A DNA stretch of 64,000 nt from assembly GCA_949152475.1 (NCBI GenBank), contig OX424558.1, positions 32,374,651 to 32,438,650 on the forward strand. Reading direction: 5' to 3'. The notes under the pieces were generated by a model. It searched no databases and was not told the origin of the DNA. It worked only from the letters and a program-made list of their open reading frames with translations. Below are positions 23,850 to 33,424 of the stretch, piece by piece. The translations under genes were made by a program, and so were the position numbers. Within the stretch, counting starts at the first letter, position 1. Each line of letters opens with the position of its first letter. The DNA comes from Terebella lapidaria (lineage: Eukaryota > Annelida > Polychaeta > Terebellida > Terebellidae).

Positions 23850-24172
23850 GAATGTTGTGGCCGGAGGTAACGAAAACAAAACTAATAGCAATGGCTGAGT
23901 GAGCGATCAGATTTGTTATGCCGGTCTTGTCATCGTAATTCTGTTCTACGGTCTCTAGAGAAGCACTGTCACTTCAGCGAGGAATTTGTCTGGCGAGAGG
24001 GATAACTTCGCCTACATCTGCTCGGCCGTCTGCAAGCCCGTCACGATGAGACATAGTTCTGAATTAACGTTGTTGTAATTATAATTGAACATCTCTAATC
24101 AAAATCGAATTGCCTCAACAATAGCCAGTGTCAATAAAGGGGTGGAATTAACTTGTTACCAAAACAACAAGG
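23850..24172 (+). repeat. D repeat, copy 1
   Basis: About 300 bases (caatggctgagtgagcgatcagattt, gtaattctgttctacggtctctaga, gcgaggaatttgtctggcgagaggg) recur at 28905-29235 in the same orientation with high identity. No coding signal. Confidence 0.8.
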
Positions 24173-24237
24173 CCTGGTTAACCATGTCCGCTTAATGCGA
24201 CAGTAAGCACCAGGTGGCTTGATTAATGACTTGGGTG

Positions 24238-25051
24238 CAGGGCCGGATTAGCCACCAAGCCAAATAAGCCATGGCTTAGGGCCCCCACAGTTTTGGGGGC
24301 CCAGTGAGGCCTCCGAAATCACGCGCTTGTTGCTCGAACGCGCTGCGAAACCAGGCTTCGCGATGTATTGCGTGCAGTGGGCCGTGGCCCATACTGCATA
24401 CACAGGTGTTTGGGCTGGACGTGTGCAGTTTTGGGGCCCCACAGCTGTGGAGATCCAGCTTGGGGGCCCAGGCCCAGCACTCTTTGGGCGCCACATTTTT
24501 GAGTCCTGACAAATCCAAGGCTCGCACACTTCCGGGGCATCTAGTGTGGGCCCCTGCATTTTTGGGGCCCCACAACGCAATTCCATGCCCCTACAATCCC
24601 TGGGGCCCCAAAGTTCCAGGGCAGCTGCAGTTTCATCCCCCCCCCACTCCCCATTCAGTTTCACGGCCTCCACAGATTTAGGAAAACTCTGGCATATGGT
24701 GATAATAGGAAAACAGGCTTTCCTGTGTTGAGAGATATATATCTAGATTAATGTCCTGCCTACAAGGGGACACGCTCAAGTTAACAGAGCGTTGCTCGGA
24801 AACAACGCACATGGAACGTGTCTCTATAACGTAATTACATGAACAGCCCCAAATATATACCTCAGAAAGCTCCTACAAACTTCAAGTCAGCAAAATTTCC
24901 TCGGGGGGCTTACGGCGACCCCCCCCCCCAACCCCCAACCCCCAGACTGCAAGGTTCCCTCGCTTCGCTCGGTCACATAGCCTACCATATATACAAAGGG
25001 CCCCCATTACTAATTTGGCTTAGGGCCTCATTACATCCTAATCCGGCCCTG
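24238..25051. mobile_element. hAT-like non-autonomous transposon, 814 bp
   Basis: The ends CAGGGCCGGATTAGC... and ...CTAATCCGGCCCTG are inverted. Eight bases outside each end nearly match (cttgggtg at 24230-24237, cttgagtg at 25052-25059). An 8-bp duplication with CAGGG ends is typical of the hAT superfamily. The interior is GC-rich (ggggccc blocks, a C run near 24925), unlike the surroundings. The open frames inside are by-products of that composition, and there is no transposase. Confidence 0.85.
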
Positions 25052-26090
25052 CTTGAGTGTTGTTTTTATCCAAGGTGAAAATATCAAATTGAATTGTATC
25101 AGCAAGTAGTACAAATAAGGAGGAAAGAATGTAATAAATTTAACTAGTAGTTCCGGTAAATGAATATACATCCATTTGAAAATGTAGTAATTTCTAGAAC
25201 ATTGAGCTGACACTGACCAAGGAGGATTCTGCATATTTCACATGGGAAAGATCCCTGCTAACGGATATATCGATCCAAGAGTTGTTAAATCAATATTATT
25301 TCACGGAGAAGTGAAATATTGTTTCACGGAAAATTGTTTACATTTACAGCGAATTCGCAAATAGCATCATTATTCAGTCAGTAATATAAAAGAGACGGGA
25401 TACCACACAATCAAACATTTCTTAGACAGATTCTTCCATGCGAGACCAAGAAACAACATCCGCTTCACAGGTCGTCAACCATGATTTATTGAACCATGTG
25501 TCCCACCCACGCCCATGCAATCCAATGGCGACTGCCAATGCTGACCTTGACCGGAGCAAACACTAATGAGCCATGCGACTCTTTGAACACATTCCGTGGC
25601 CTTCTCAACACCTCGTAGCAGTCTGATTCAGGCAGTTGCCTACTGCAAACATGAACTGAAGGCTTCAAATGCAGTTCCCTCATCAATTCTGTTCACATGA
25701 ATGCATATCTGCTTTGGAATGTGTCTCTTGTTATGGTAATTATTGCCGATGGATGTCGACCTCCGAGCTTTAAGATTAATGAATAAACTTTATGGATGCG
25801 AGGATTTAAGGGTTTCATGGACTATTACCTCACTATGGCTCCGTTACCAACGGTATTTAGATGATGTCAGTGGAAGTAAGCACATGATGTCGGTGGAAGT
25901 CCTACAAGTAAGCACAATTAGAATGTGTTGTTCACAATGCAATTCCCTCCCATGTGCCCTCGAATATATGTGTTGCAGGGTTCATGACAACCCACTTGCC
26001 CGAGAGGGGATTCAAACCCAAAACTTGACGAATGATAGTCCAACACTACCAATTGAGCCAAAGGGGAATCCCCACTATCCAAGCTATAGC
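25052..26090 (+). repeat. Macro-repeat M, copy 5 (left part)
   Basis: Continues the M copy broken by the hAT-like insert (tccaaggtgaaaatatcaaattg). It carries gatccaagagttgttaaatca, ttccatgcgagaccaagaaac and tgatttattgaaccatgtgtcccacccacgcc, as in copy 3. Confidence 0.75.
25965..26085 (-). mobile_element. tRNA-derived SINE-like segment, copy 1
   Basis: On the minus strand TGGCTCAATTGG matches the RNA polymerase III A box and GGTTTGAATCC resembles the B box, spaced as in a tRNA. Text related to 26560-26700 follows. The stems do not form a clean tRNA, so I call a SINE rather than a tRNA gene. Confidence 0.6.
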
Positions 26091-26453
26091 TAGCATTCCA
26101 TCGATACGTAAATGACATCTGTTATCCGTTATCCGTCAACGTAATAAACCAAAATGGCTTGAAGAGCCAGGCGACAGTCCATAGGCACGTATACGATAAT
26201 GCGTAGACGACATCCGTTAAAAATTCCGCTAAATGTAGCGAAAAGAAAATCGTTTACAGACTAATGTTGTTAGCTGTAGCCGTATCAAAGTTGAACTGAA
26301 TGCAGGTATCTCCCATATCTTCTAGTGGGTGAAAGAATTCAAGCTGTATAAACGCAGCTGTTATTACACGTCTATGGATTGCTGGAAAACGGACAGGGCA
26401 ATGAAATTCATTTACGGATAACGGATATCGTTTACGTGTCTATGGATTGTGTC
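26091..26453. mobile_element. Inverted-repeat element, about 360 bp
   Basis: The left end (ccatcgatacgtaaatgacatctgttatccg) and right end (cggataacggatatcgtttacgtgtctatgg) are inverted over about 40 bases. A third, internal relative lies near 26180 (ccataggcacgtatacgata). No coding. Boundaries are approximate. Confidence 0.7.
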
Positions 26454-27250
26454 TATGGATTAATAAGAGGAATTGCTGCCTATCAAGTTATGCGAAACCC
26501 GGATGGGTCCTGGAAATCTCGTCCCTGAGATTTGGGCAAGTCCCACATTGGACGCCAATGTTGCATAGTTCAGAACAATCCACTTGCCGACAGAGGATTC
26601 GAACTGAAAACCTAACGAACGATAGTCCAACACTCTACCATACCAAATACCAATACCAAATAACTAAAGGGGAGTCCCCATTATCGAAGCTAGTAGGGAT
26701 GTCGACTATCAACTTGGGTGAACCACGAATGGTCCTGGTACATACGAATAGCTAGTGACTCCAAACTTCCACACTATGAGTGTATAATATGTGTAATAAT
26801 AACGAAAAAGGATGTATTCAAAGTAACACGAGAAAGTGTCAACACTTTAAACTTTGCCTAGTTTAGACGATTAGTTCCAACAGAACACGATTGAACTTCT
26901 TCACCCCAATACAATCAGAATTGTCCGTCTTGAGCGGGGATTACTGTAGAGTTTTCCAATTAATTCTGACATGAAAAAAATAATATACTGGTTTTTTTTA
27001 TTTGAACAAGATAGTATATCCTACTATGAATGGTGTGTAAATTGCAGTCACTGTCTCCTTTGCGCTGCACGGCCGCGTAGCATTAGCTAGTACGAGATTA
27101 TATTTTAGAAGTGGTTTAATTACTGGCGGTTTGAATACACACAAATTACTATCCCTGAATGAACAGTACAAAAATACAAACGTTATTAACTAGTACAAGT
27201 TGGAAAGCAGGAAGTGAATGCACATCTCAAATGTCAAAGACATGTGGCAT
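26454..27250 (+). repeat. Macro-repeat M, copy 5 (right part)
   Basis: Contains aacttccacactatgag, gacgattagttccaac, cttcttcaccccaatacaatcagaa, gtttgaatacacacaaattact and gtacaaaaatacaaacgttattaac. It is the uninterrupted version of sites hit by insertions at 19009 and 21083. Confidence 0.75.
26560..26700 (-). mobile_element. tRNA-derived SINE-like segment, copy 2
   Basis: On the minus strand GGTAGAGTGTTGGACTATCG is followed by AGTTCGAATCC, a perfect B box. It matches copy 1 at 25965 closely in the same orientation. The A box is less complete here. Confidence 0.6.
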
Positions 27251-27326
27251 TACGTTTTGTTTCTGTAGTCTTATTATTAATATTTTGAATACATGATATG
27301 AGTTATGTCATTTTTGGACAAGGGGA

Positions 27327-27343
27327 GGGGGGGGGGGGGGGGG
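27327..27343. repeat. G17 homopolymer
   Basis: Seventeen consecutive G within an M copy, in a position comparable to the G11 run at 21770-21780. Confidence 0.9.
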
Positions 27344-27599
27344 TGATAAATGTGAGATATGTTTCTGTGATGGATTTTGTTGTCTGTGATGTTCGCATGG
27401 CTTTGAAAATGGGTTATTTGGAATATGAACACACAAATTTCAGTTTCCAGTTTCAGAGGTCCAAAATTTCAATTGTTTGATACAAAACATGTGTTTTATA
27501 TAACGGCTGCTAACTCTCAAAGTCTATAATTTTCATTCCATTTTCAATATTCGTTTTATAGGTTGCAAACTGGGAATATTAGCACCTGACGCTCGCATG

Positions 27600-28260
27600 T
27601 ACACATGATATTATAGCAACAACATTCGCTAGGTAACCATGCTCACCTAATGTAATAGTAAGAACCTAAGTGGCTTTGGAAATGACTTCGCATTTCTTTC
27701 ATTCTAAAGGAAGGTAAAAAATTGAATATCTGCGCTCGGCAGAAACATGTGACATTTCACCCCTGTTGTCAGAATTACACCGAGACCGTAGTAGTCACAT
27801 GTGGCTTGCAAACGGGGTTGAATGATTCCATTAATCGTCTGAATGAATAAATATGTAAAATACAATTGCGAATTAAAGTTGATTTTGGATGCAAATTCAA
27901 CTTGCCAAATGCATATGCCTATTCCTTATCCCATTGTTCACTTCAGTTTCCAATTAGTAAATGTTTTCTGGGTTAGAAAACGAGCCCATCTTCACCAGAC
28001 ACTCTTTCAGTATCATAGTAACAGCGGCTAGTGCACTATGCTCAACTAATGAGATAGTAAGCACCAGGTGGCTTTGGTAACGACTCGGGTTTTTTTTTTT
28101 CATTCAAACGAACAGTTTCACATTGAATGTCTCGGCAGAAATGGCAAAAGTTGAAAGTCTCTAGTGTCAGAATACCAGGACAGTGGTAGTCGACTAAGTC
28201 GAGTGTGATTTTCGAACGGTTTCGAATGAATAAAATATGTAAACTATAATAGTTTGAAGC
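27600..28260 (+). repeat. Macro-repeat M marker region, two direct copies
   Basis: The segment with ccatgctcacctaatg, agtaag-acc-aggtggctttgg, ctgttgtcagaat and gaatgaataaatatgtaaa occurs at 27630-27855 and again at 28025-28240. Related copies lie at 21840-22050 and 24175-24237. Confidence 0.7.
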
Positions 28261-28290
28261 CGATTGTGATGCAAATTCATCTTGCTGACT

Positions 28291-28812
28291 GTAGGTATCA
28301 ATCTATTACCACAAATACAGTAGATTTTGGTGATGCCAATAACAAACGTAAAATACAACATTTTGCAATAGAAACAAAGCCCGACCAAATAATTTATCCA
28401 AAGACACACTGGCGTCATCAGGGGCAGACAGTGTGTTAAATGTAGTTGTTTCTACTGTACACCTGATGGAATTAGTATACAACTGCCCAACAACCTATGA
28501 AATTTTTTTAGAAATCCGAAACAAACCCCATGGAACAGATATATGACAAGTACATAAGTACCTAATCAATAGCCAGAAGGCTACTGAGTTGATGGTATCC
28601 TCGGGGACAGATTTAACGTCCGCCAGCAGTGACACCGACTCAGTGGTATGAATGTAGGTATCAATCTATTACCACAAATACAGTAGATTTTGGTGATGCC
28701 AATAACAAACGTAAAATACAACATTTTGCAATAGAAACAAAGCCCGACCAAATAATTTATCCAAAGACACACTGGCGTCATCAGGGGCAGACAGTGTGTT
28801 AAATGTAGTTGT
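28291..28812 (+). repeat. A-B-A element, identical 159-bp direct repeats
   Basis: The A segment at 28291-28449 and that at 28654-28812 are identical by eye over about 159 bases; the unique B segment (tttctactgtacacctgatgg to actcagtggtatgaat) lies between. The period is 363 bases. Without protein or primer-binding site, this could be an LTR-like non-autonomous element or about 1.4 units of a tandem array. Confidence 0.85.
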
Positions 28813-28889
28813 AAATGACTGTTAACAATCAGCGAGGTGAAACAAATGTCCTCTCCTCTCATCCCTGGTTTTTAACGTAACAGTTGCCA

Positions 28890-29235
28890 TTGGCAGTAGT
28901 GTAAACAAAAACTAATAGCAATGGCTGAGTGAGCGATCAGATTTGCTATGCCGGTCTTGTCATCGTAATTCTGTTCTACGGTCTCTAGAGTAGCACTGTC
29001 ACTTCAGCGAGGAATTTGTCTGGCGAGAGGGATAATTTCGCCTAGCTCTGTTTGTCCGTCTGCAAGCCCGTCACGTTAAACAGTGGAGACATAATTCTGA
29101 ATTAGCGATGTTGTAATTATAATCAAACAGCTCTAATCAAAATCAAATTGCCTCACCAGTCCCGCGTGGTTGGCTAGCAACAACCGGTGTCACCACTGGG
29201 CTGGAAATAGCTTTGTTCCTGGAACAACAAGGCAT
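28890..29235 (+). repeat. D repeat, copy 2
   Basis: Near-identical to 23850-24172 over most of its length, with a small insertion (taaacagtgg) after gtcacg and a different right edge. Confidence 0.8.
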
Positions 29236-32221
29236 AAAAAATACATTCAACACTTTTTTCCTCCCACGGAGAACACGCTTGGAATTCACGATTTTTTACG
29301 TGGCACTAGCCAGTCGCCTCGTGAATCGATACCGTCAAAGTCTCGGTCATGGATTCTACACCAATTACGACTATTTGGACGGGGCCATGGTGGCGCGGAT
29401 TGCGTGCGGCTAGGCAGTGGTCTCCGATGTCCGGTCCGCATTGGCTGGTATTTGTACGCCGCATATCTTTTTTGTCCTCTCTCCGTGTGTATAAGCATGA
29501 ACACGCTTGAAGCACTGGTCAACCTTCGAGGCCGAATTATTCTGTAGAGAGTAAAGGCGACTTCTTTGCTGGATATCCTGTATGTAGATTACATGGAAGA
29601 CCGGGGAATACCAATCGACTTTTTAATGTTTTCTGACGTGTCTCGTTTCTGAGCGTGGCATGCTCAAGTGAGAGACAATTAAGCCACTTGTGAGCTCCAA
29701 GTCACATCGTATGATCACATTGTCTACATTACTTCAAGAAGGGCGTACTTTAAATTGACAAAGGTTCTCTATCTGTTGCGTGCTTATCACTGGACTATTG
29801 TGCATTCAAGAGGTGAGAATTGGTTAACATGATAACGGAATAAAAACATCAAGTATTACGAAATTTTGAAAACTGGTATTACGATTACCCATCGAGTTTG
29901 AATAGATCTAAAATAAATACCGAGTAAATATCGTATGCATCAATAAACATTTACGCAACAGTTCGTATAATCTACCCACATTTGGAAATTCGTAGAAACT
30001 ATTATTTCTCATCTGTCGCGTGCTGGTTGGAAATAATATCAACATCGTTCACGTTGATTGTTCTCCAACAATGGATAGAAGATATTGAAGCTCAACACAA
30101 TGAAAACAACAATGGGAGATTGAAAGGGATTTTTCACAATGGTAGATCTACTTGAGAACTCTGGCCTGAAAGAGAGGCCACTCAAGATACAGGCGGACAA
30201 TGCCAGTCTTCTGATCCTCTGCCATTGATTTTTACATCGTTAATTTGTTCCGAGTATAATTAAACCGTCGTAAGAAGACCTCGTCGAACAAAACATGGAA
30301 TAGTGTATGGAGTACTGGTGGCGACGCGACACGAGGAGAGGTGGGCGAGAAATGTTACAGCCGGCGAAATATGTTCCCGATTTCAATAACACTCCAATAG
30401 TCGATCATTTCAAGGTCGCTCGTCTCACATTGTTCACACGTGGCCTGCCACTTAGCATCATACGGCTGTGTGAGTTCAGGGTTGTTTGCTTTATGTGGAC
30501 TTCTGGGTTTTCTAACAAACGATAACTCCCGAGTGTATAGTTAATCAATTCGATATTGGATACGAATTAATCAATTCGTATTATGATTCATATCTCTTCG
30601 AGATTCTCTGAAAATAGTACTTCAAGCTTCAATGTCGCTCCAGTAAAACAAAACTCACGAGCGGTGATGGGCACGAAGAACTTAATCCACCTGCGCACGT
30701 GAGCGGTAAATATAGGACAACACCAGCAGGTAACCTGATTACACGCTCTATACTAATTGGATGCCATCCGAAAGGTCCGATTTAAGCGAAGTGTGAAAGT
30801 TAACCAAGGGGGAGATCAGGTTGCGTGATCGGGTTGCAATTCGTGTGGCCCAATGAACCAGCGCATTTTATTGAACACAGACATAGAATAGACAAGGAAG
30901 ACGAATGCCGTAGACGCGGTATTTTTAGAAGCGGGTCCCAATAGAAAGGGTATGGGATTACGCGTGTTTTTCCCCATCTATGCTTCTAGTTCACAATTCC
31001 GAGTATCATAAATCTAACCCTACTTTGTTTGTGCTGCGCCCTTGCATTGACGACATGTCGCTTTGTGTTTCTCCTTTTTGCAGAACGACCTCCCCGAAGC
31101 CGCTCGTCCAGCTACCACTACTGACATCCACGACCCATTTGTGACGGATCAGCTGGCTGCTTCAGATCGGCTCCATCGCTCACCAGACAATTGCCGACTT
31201 CTGCTCCTTATATCTACATTAATGACCAGGGGGCGTGACTTGTCAATGCCTTTTATTGGAAGAAGCTAAGGCGGAAATGTAACACGAGCCGTGGGTCCCT
31301 TTCGCTGAAGATAGTGGTAAAAGGTACGGACCCTTGGAGCACGCGACACCGGACGTATAGGACAAGGCTGGTGACCGCCTTTCACGGCTGTTGACTCTTC
31401 AATGGCTGCCCTATCGATACCGCATCACGCCAGCGTATGTCTCGCACCATGACAGCGATAGCCGGGAGGGGATACCACGTCCAACGCTGGGATTCGACGT
31501 GCGGAACAAATCGGGTGCCTTCAGATTTGTCACTCCCATGGTCATTGTCGTTTATTAGTTGGAGGTGTAACTGAGGGACCGCCCGAAAAGTTTCGCCCCA
31601 TTAGGCAAGGGGTTGTGAGACCTTTAGAGGCTTACGGTGATCACTCTAGCTGGAGACGTGCTGCAACTGATGGGCGATTGACGCAGAAAGACTCGTGCAA
31701 CTTTGGCCGCTTTGTCTACCACCTAATCAGCTGAACGATCACCAAGTGTCAGCGACCGAGCGCTGCTCCCCTACTCACACTGAGGTACCAGTCTTCACCT
31801 TCGTGGGAAGAGAACGAGGAATCTCCAGTCAATGTTGCCGGAATATTGCGCAAATTCATTGAGAGGATTGCCATAAAACAACACGAGATAACTCGCACCT
31901 GTGAGTACATCATTCACGTATGGGATGCTAACTGCTTAGGAGTATTTTTCTGCACCGCTAAGACTAGCGTGAAATGAATTACGTTCTATGTGCCAATTCC
32001 ATTACAAGATGACCTTTACCTGGTAAATGGCACCAGATGGATTATCGACACTACCTCGTATGGTCCATTACTTTTTATGGCGTCTAACTAAATCGCTTTC
32101 TTGAAGCACTTGTGCACATTCCCCTATCCATAGGGCGATATTATACTTGGAAAAGGAGAGGGGCAATGGCCTAAGCTGAATGGCTACTCGGTTCAGGATT
32201 TATATGCTGTAAGCTGCTTAC
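29236..32221. other. GPCR upstream region, possible 5' UTR introns
   Basis: GC-richer than most of the window, and I recognise no protein in it. Two splice-like signals stand out: ctttgtgtttctcctttttgcag at 31060-31083, a strong acceptor, and cacct|gtgagtac at 31901, a good donor. A pyrimidine-rich cattcccctatccatag ends at 32133. A non-coding exon joined to the GPCR exon across 31901-32133 is possible but unproven. Confidence 0.3.
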
Positions 32222-33424
32222 ATGGCATTCTCCCCTAAAAGGATGACACTGAACGACAGTCAATGGACTAACATGTCGTGGCCGGCGGGGTCTGGGGTTA
32301 ATGACAGCGGCCCCTCCCCTGCTGAGGTTGGCTGGGACCTCGAGGGATGTCCCGAAAGGATCCGCTTCGTCATCAATTCGGCGCTGGCGGGTACAATCTG
32401 TGTACTGGGGCTCATTGGTAACACAGTGTCCTTCGTCGTCCTCTCCAAGGACAAGGAGGCCCCTGTTGCGGCATTCCTCTTGCAAACCCTCGCCTTCGTG
32501 GATAACTTCTTTCTTTGTGTCTGGTTCCTGCACTTTTCGCTTAGTGATTCTTTCACGTATATGCAAATACATCACACGTTCCACATATCGTGGTTGTACG
32601 TCAGAGTGTACACGTACCCACTACTGTTTGTCGGACAGACGGGGACTATTTGGATGATTGTTCTGATAGCCGTCAGTAGGTACATGGCCGTATGTAAGCC
32701 GTACATGGCAGTGGAGTATAGCAATGTACGGACCTTGCAAAAAGCCGTGGCAGTTGTTTTCTCATTTGCAATACTATACAATGTACCTCGGTTCTTTGAG
32801 ACTAGAATTGGTTGCATGGACAACAATGGTACTCGGTACTACACGTTACAGCGTACAAACTTCGGAAGTACAAAAATGTACGGTCTCCTCTACTTTGACA
32901 GTCTCTATTACCTGTTCAGTTTCGTCTTGCCTCTCGTCTTGCTAACGTTCTTCAACACCAAGTTGACTCTGGCGTACCGTCGCGTACAGAGACGTAGGAG
33001 CACTATGCAGCTACGACCGGACACTCACGAGCACAACATCACACTCGTGATGATCGTCGTCATCCTCGTGTTCGTCGTCTGCAATGCGCCTGCGCGGGTC
33101 GTCCAAATAATCTGGGGCTACCGGCCGCAGAAGTGTATGACCACAGAGTTCCTAATGATTGAAATTAGCAACGTCATGGAAGTGCTCAACTCTTCCGTTA
33201 ACTTCATCGTGTATTGCGTGTTTAGATCGCAGTTCCGCCATATCTTACAGCAGAGAATCTGCAATATTGGGCAAACTCAGGATATAATAATAACAGAACG
33301 TCTGCCAGACGGCGGTCCAATGGAATCCAATGTTACAACCCACGTGACCGCGTGCACTGCACTGACGTCAGAGATACCACGTGACCGTGGGAGTAGTTGT
33401 TATGAAAATGAAGAACAGCTGTAA
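32222..33424 (+). CDS. FMRFamide-receptor-like GPCR
   Basis: A 400-residue class A (rhodopsin-like) G-protein-coupled receptor at the cell surface, probably for a neuropeptide. The N terminus has sequons at N11, N17 and N27. Seven membrane segments fall near 48-74 (GN at 66-67), 81-105 (D94), 130-157, 173-193, 221-246 (P237), 273-297 (CNAP 287-290) and 310-333. SRY at 152-154 replaces DRY. NSSVNFIVY at 323-331 replaces NPxxY; that form, with ILYNVPRFFE (184-193) in TM4, is characteristic of FMRFamide/myosuppressin-type receptors. The TM3 cysteine and the TM4 tryptophan of most class A receptors are absent. The coding region is one exon. The start at 32222 gives the longest frame; Met8 is an alternative. 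Ligand unknown. Confidence 0.9.
   Translation: MAFSPKRMTLNDSQWTNMSWPAGSGVNDSGPSPAEVGWDLEGCPERIRFVINSALAGTICVLGLIGNTVSFVVLSKDKEAPVAAFLLQTLAFVDNFFLCVWFLHFSLSDSFTYMQIHHTFHISWLYVRVYTYPLLFVGQTGTIWMIVLIAVSRYMAVCKPYMAVEYSNVRTLQKAVAVVFSFAILYNVPRFFETRIGCMDNNGTRYYTLQRTNFGSTKMYGLLYFDSLYYLFSFVLPLVLLTFFNTKLTLAYRRVQRRRSTMQLRPDTHEHNITLVMIVVILVFVVCNAPARVVQIIWGYRPQKCMTTEFLMIEISNVMEVLNSSVNFIVYCVFRSQFRHILQQRICNIGQTQDIIITERLPDGGPMESNVTTHVTACTALTSEIPRDRGSSCYENEEQL

Noticed and set aside
24248..24681. Overlapping long frames on both strands (up to 141 residues)
   Set aside because: They lie wholly in a GC-rich non-autonomous hAT-like element, where low stop-codon density makes long frames expected.
25980..26080. 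Functional tRNA gene on the minus strand
   Set aside because: The pol III boxes are present but acceptor and D stems do not pair well, and a second similar copy continues into SINE-like sequence.
29170..29547. 125-residue open frame
   Set aside because: Begins in the D repeat and has no family resemblance. Equally long frames occur in other phases of the same GC-richer patch.
32171..32584. 137-residue minus-strand frame
   Set aside because: Antisense shadow of the GPCR coding region.
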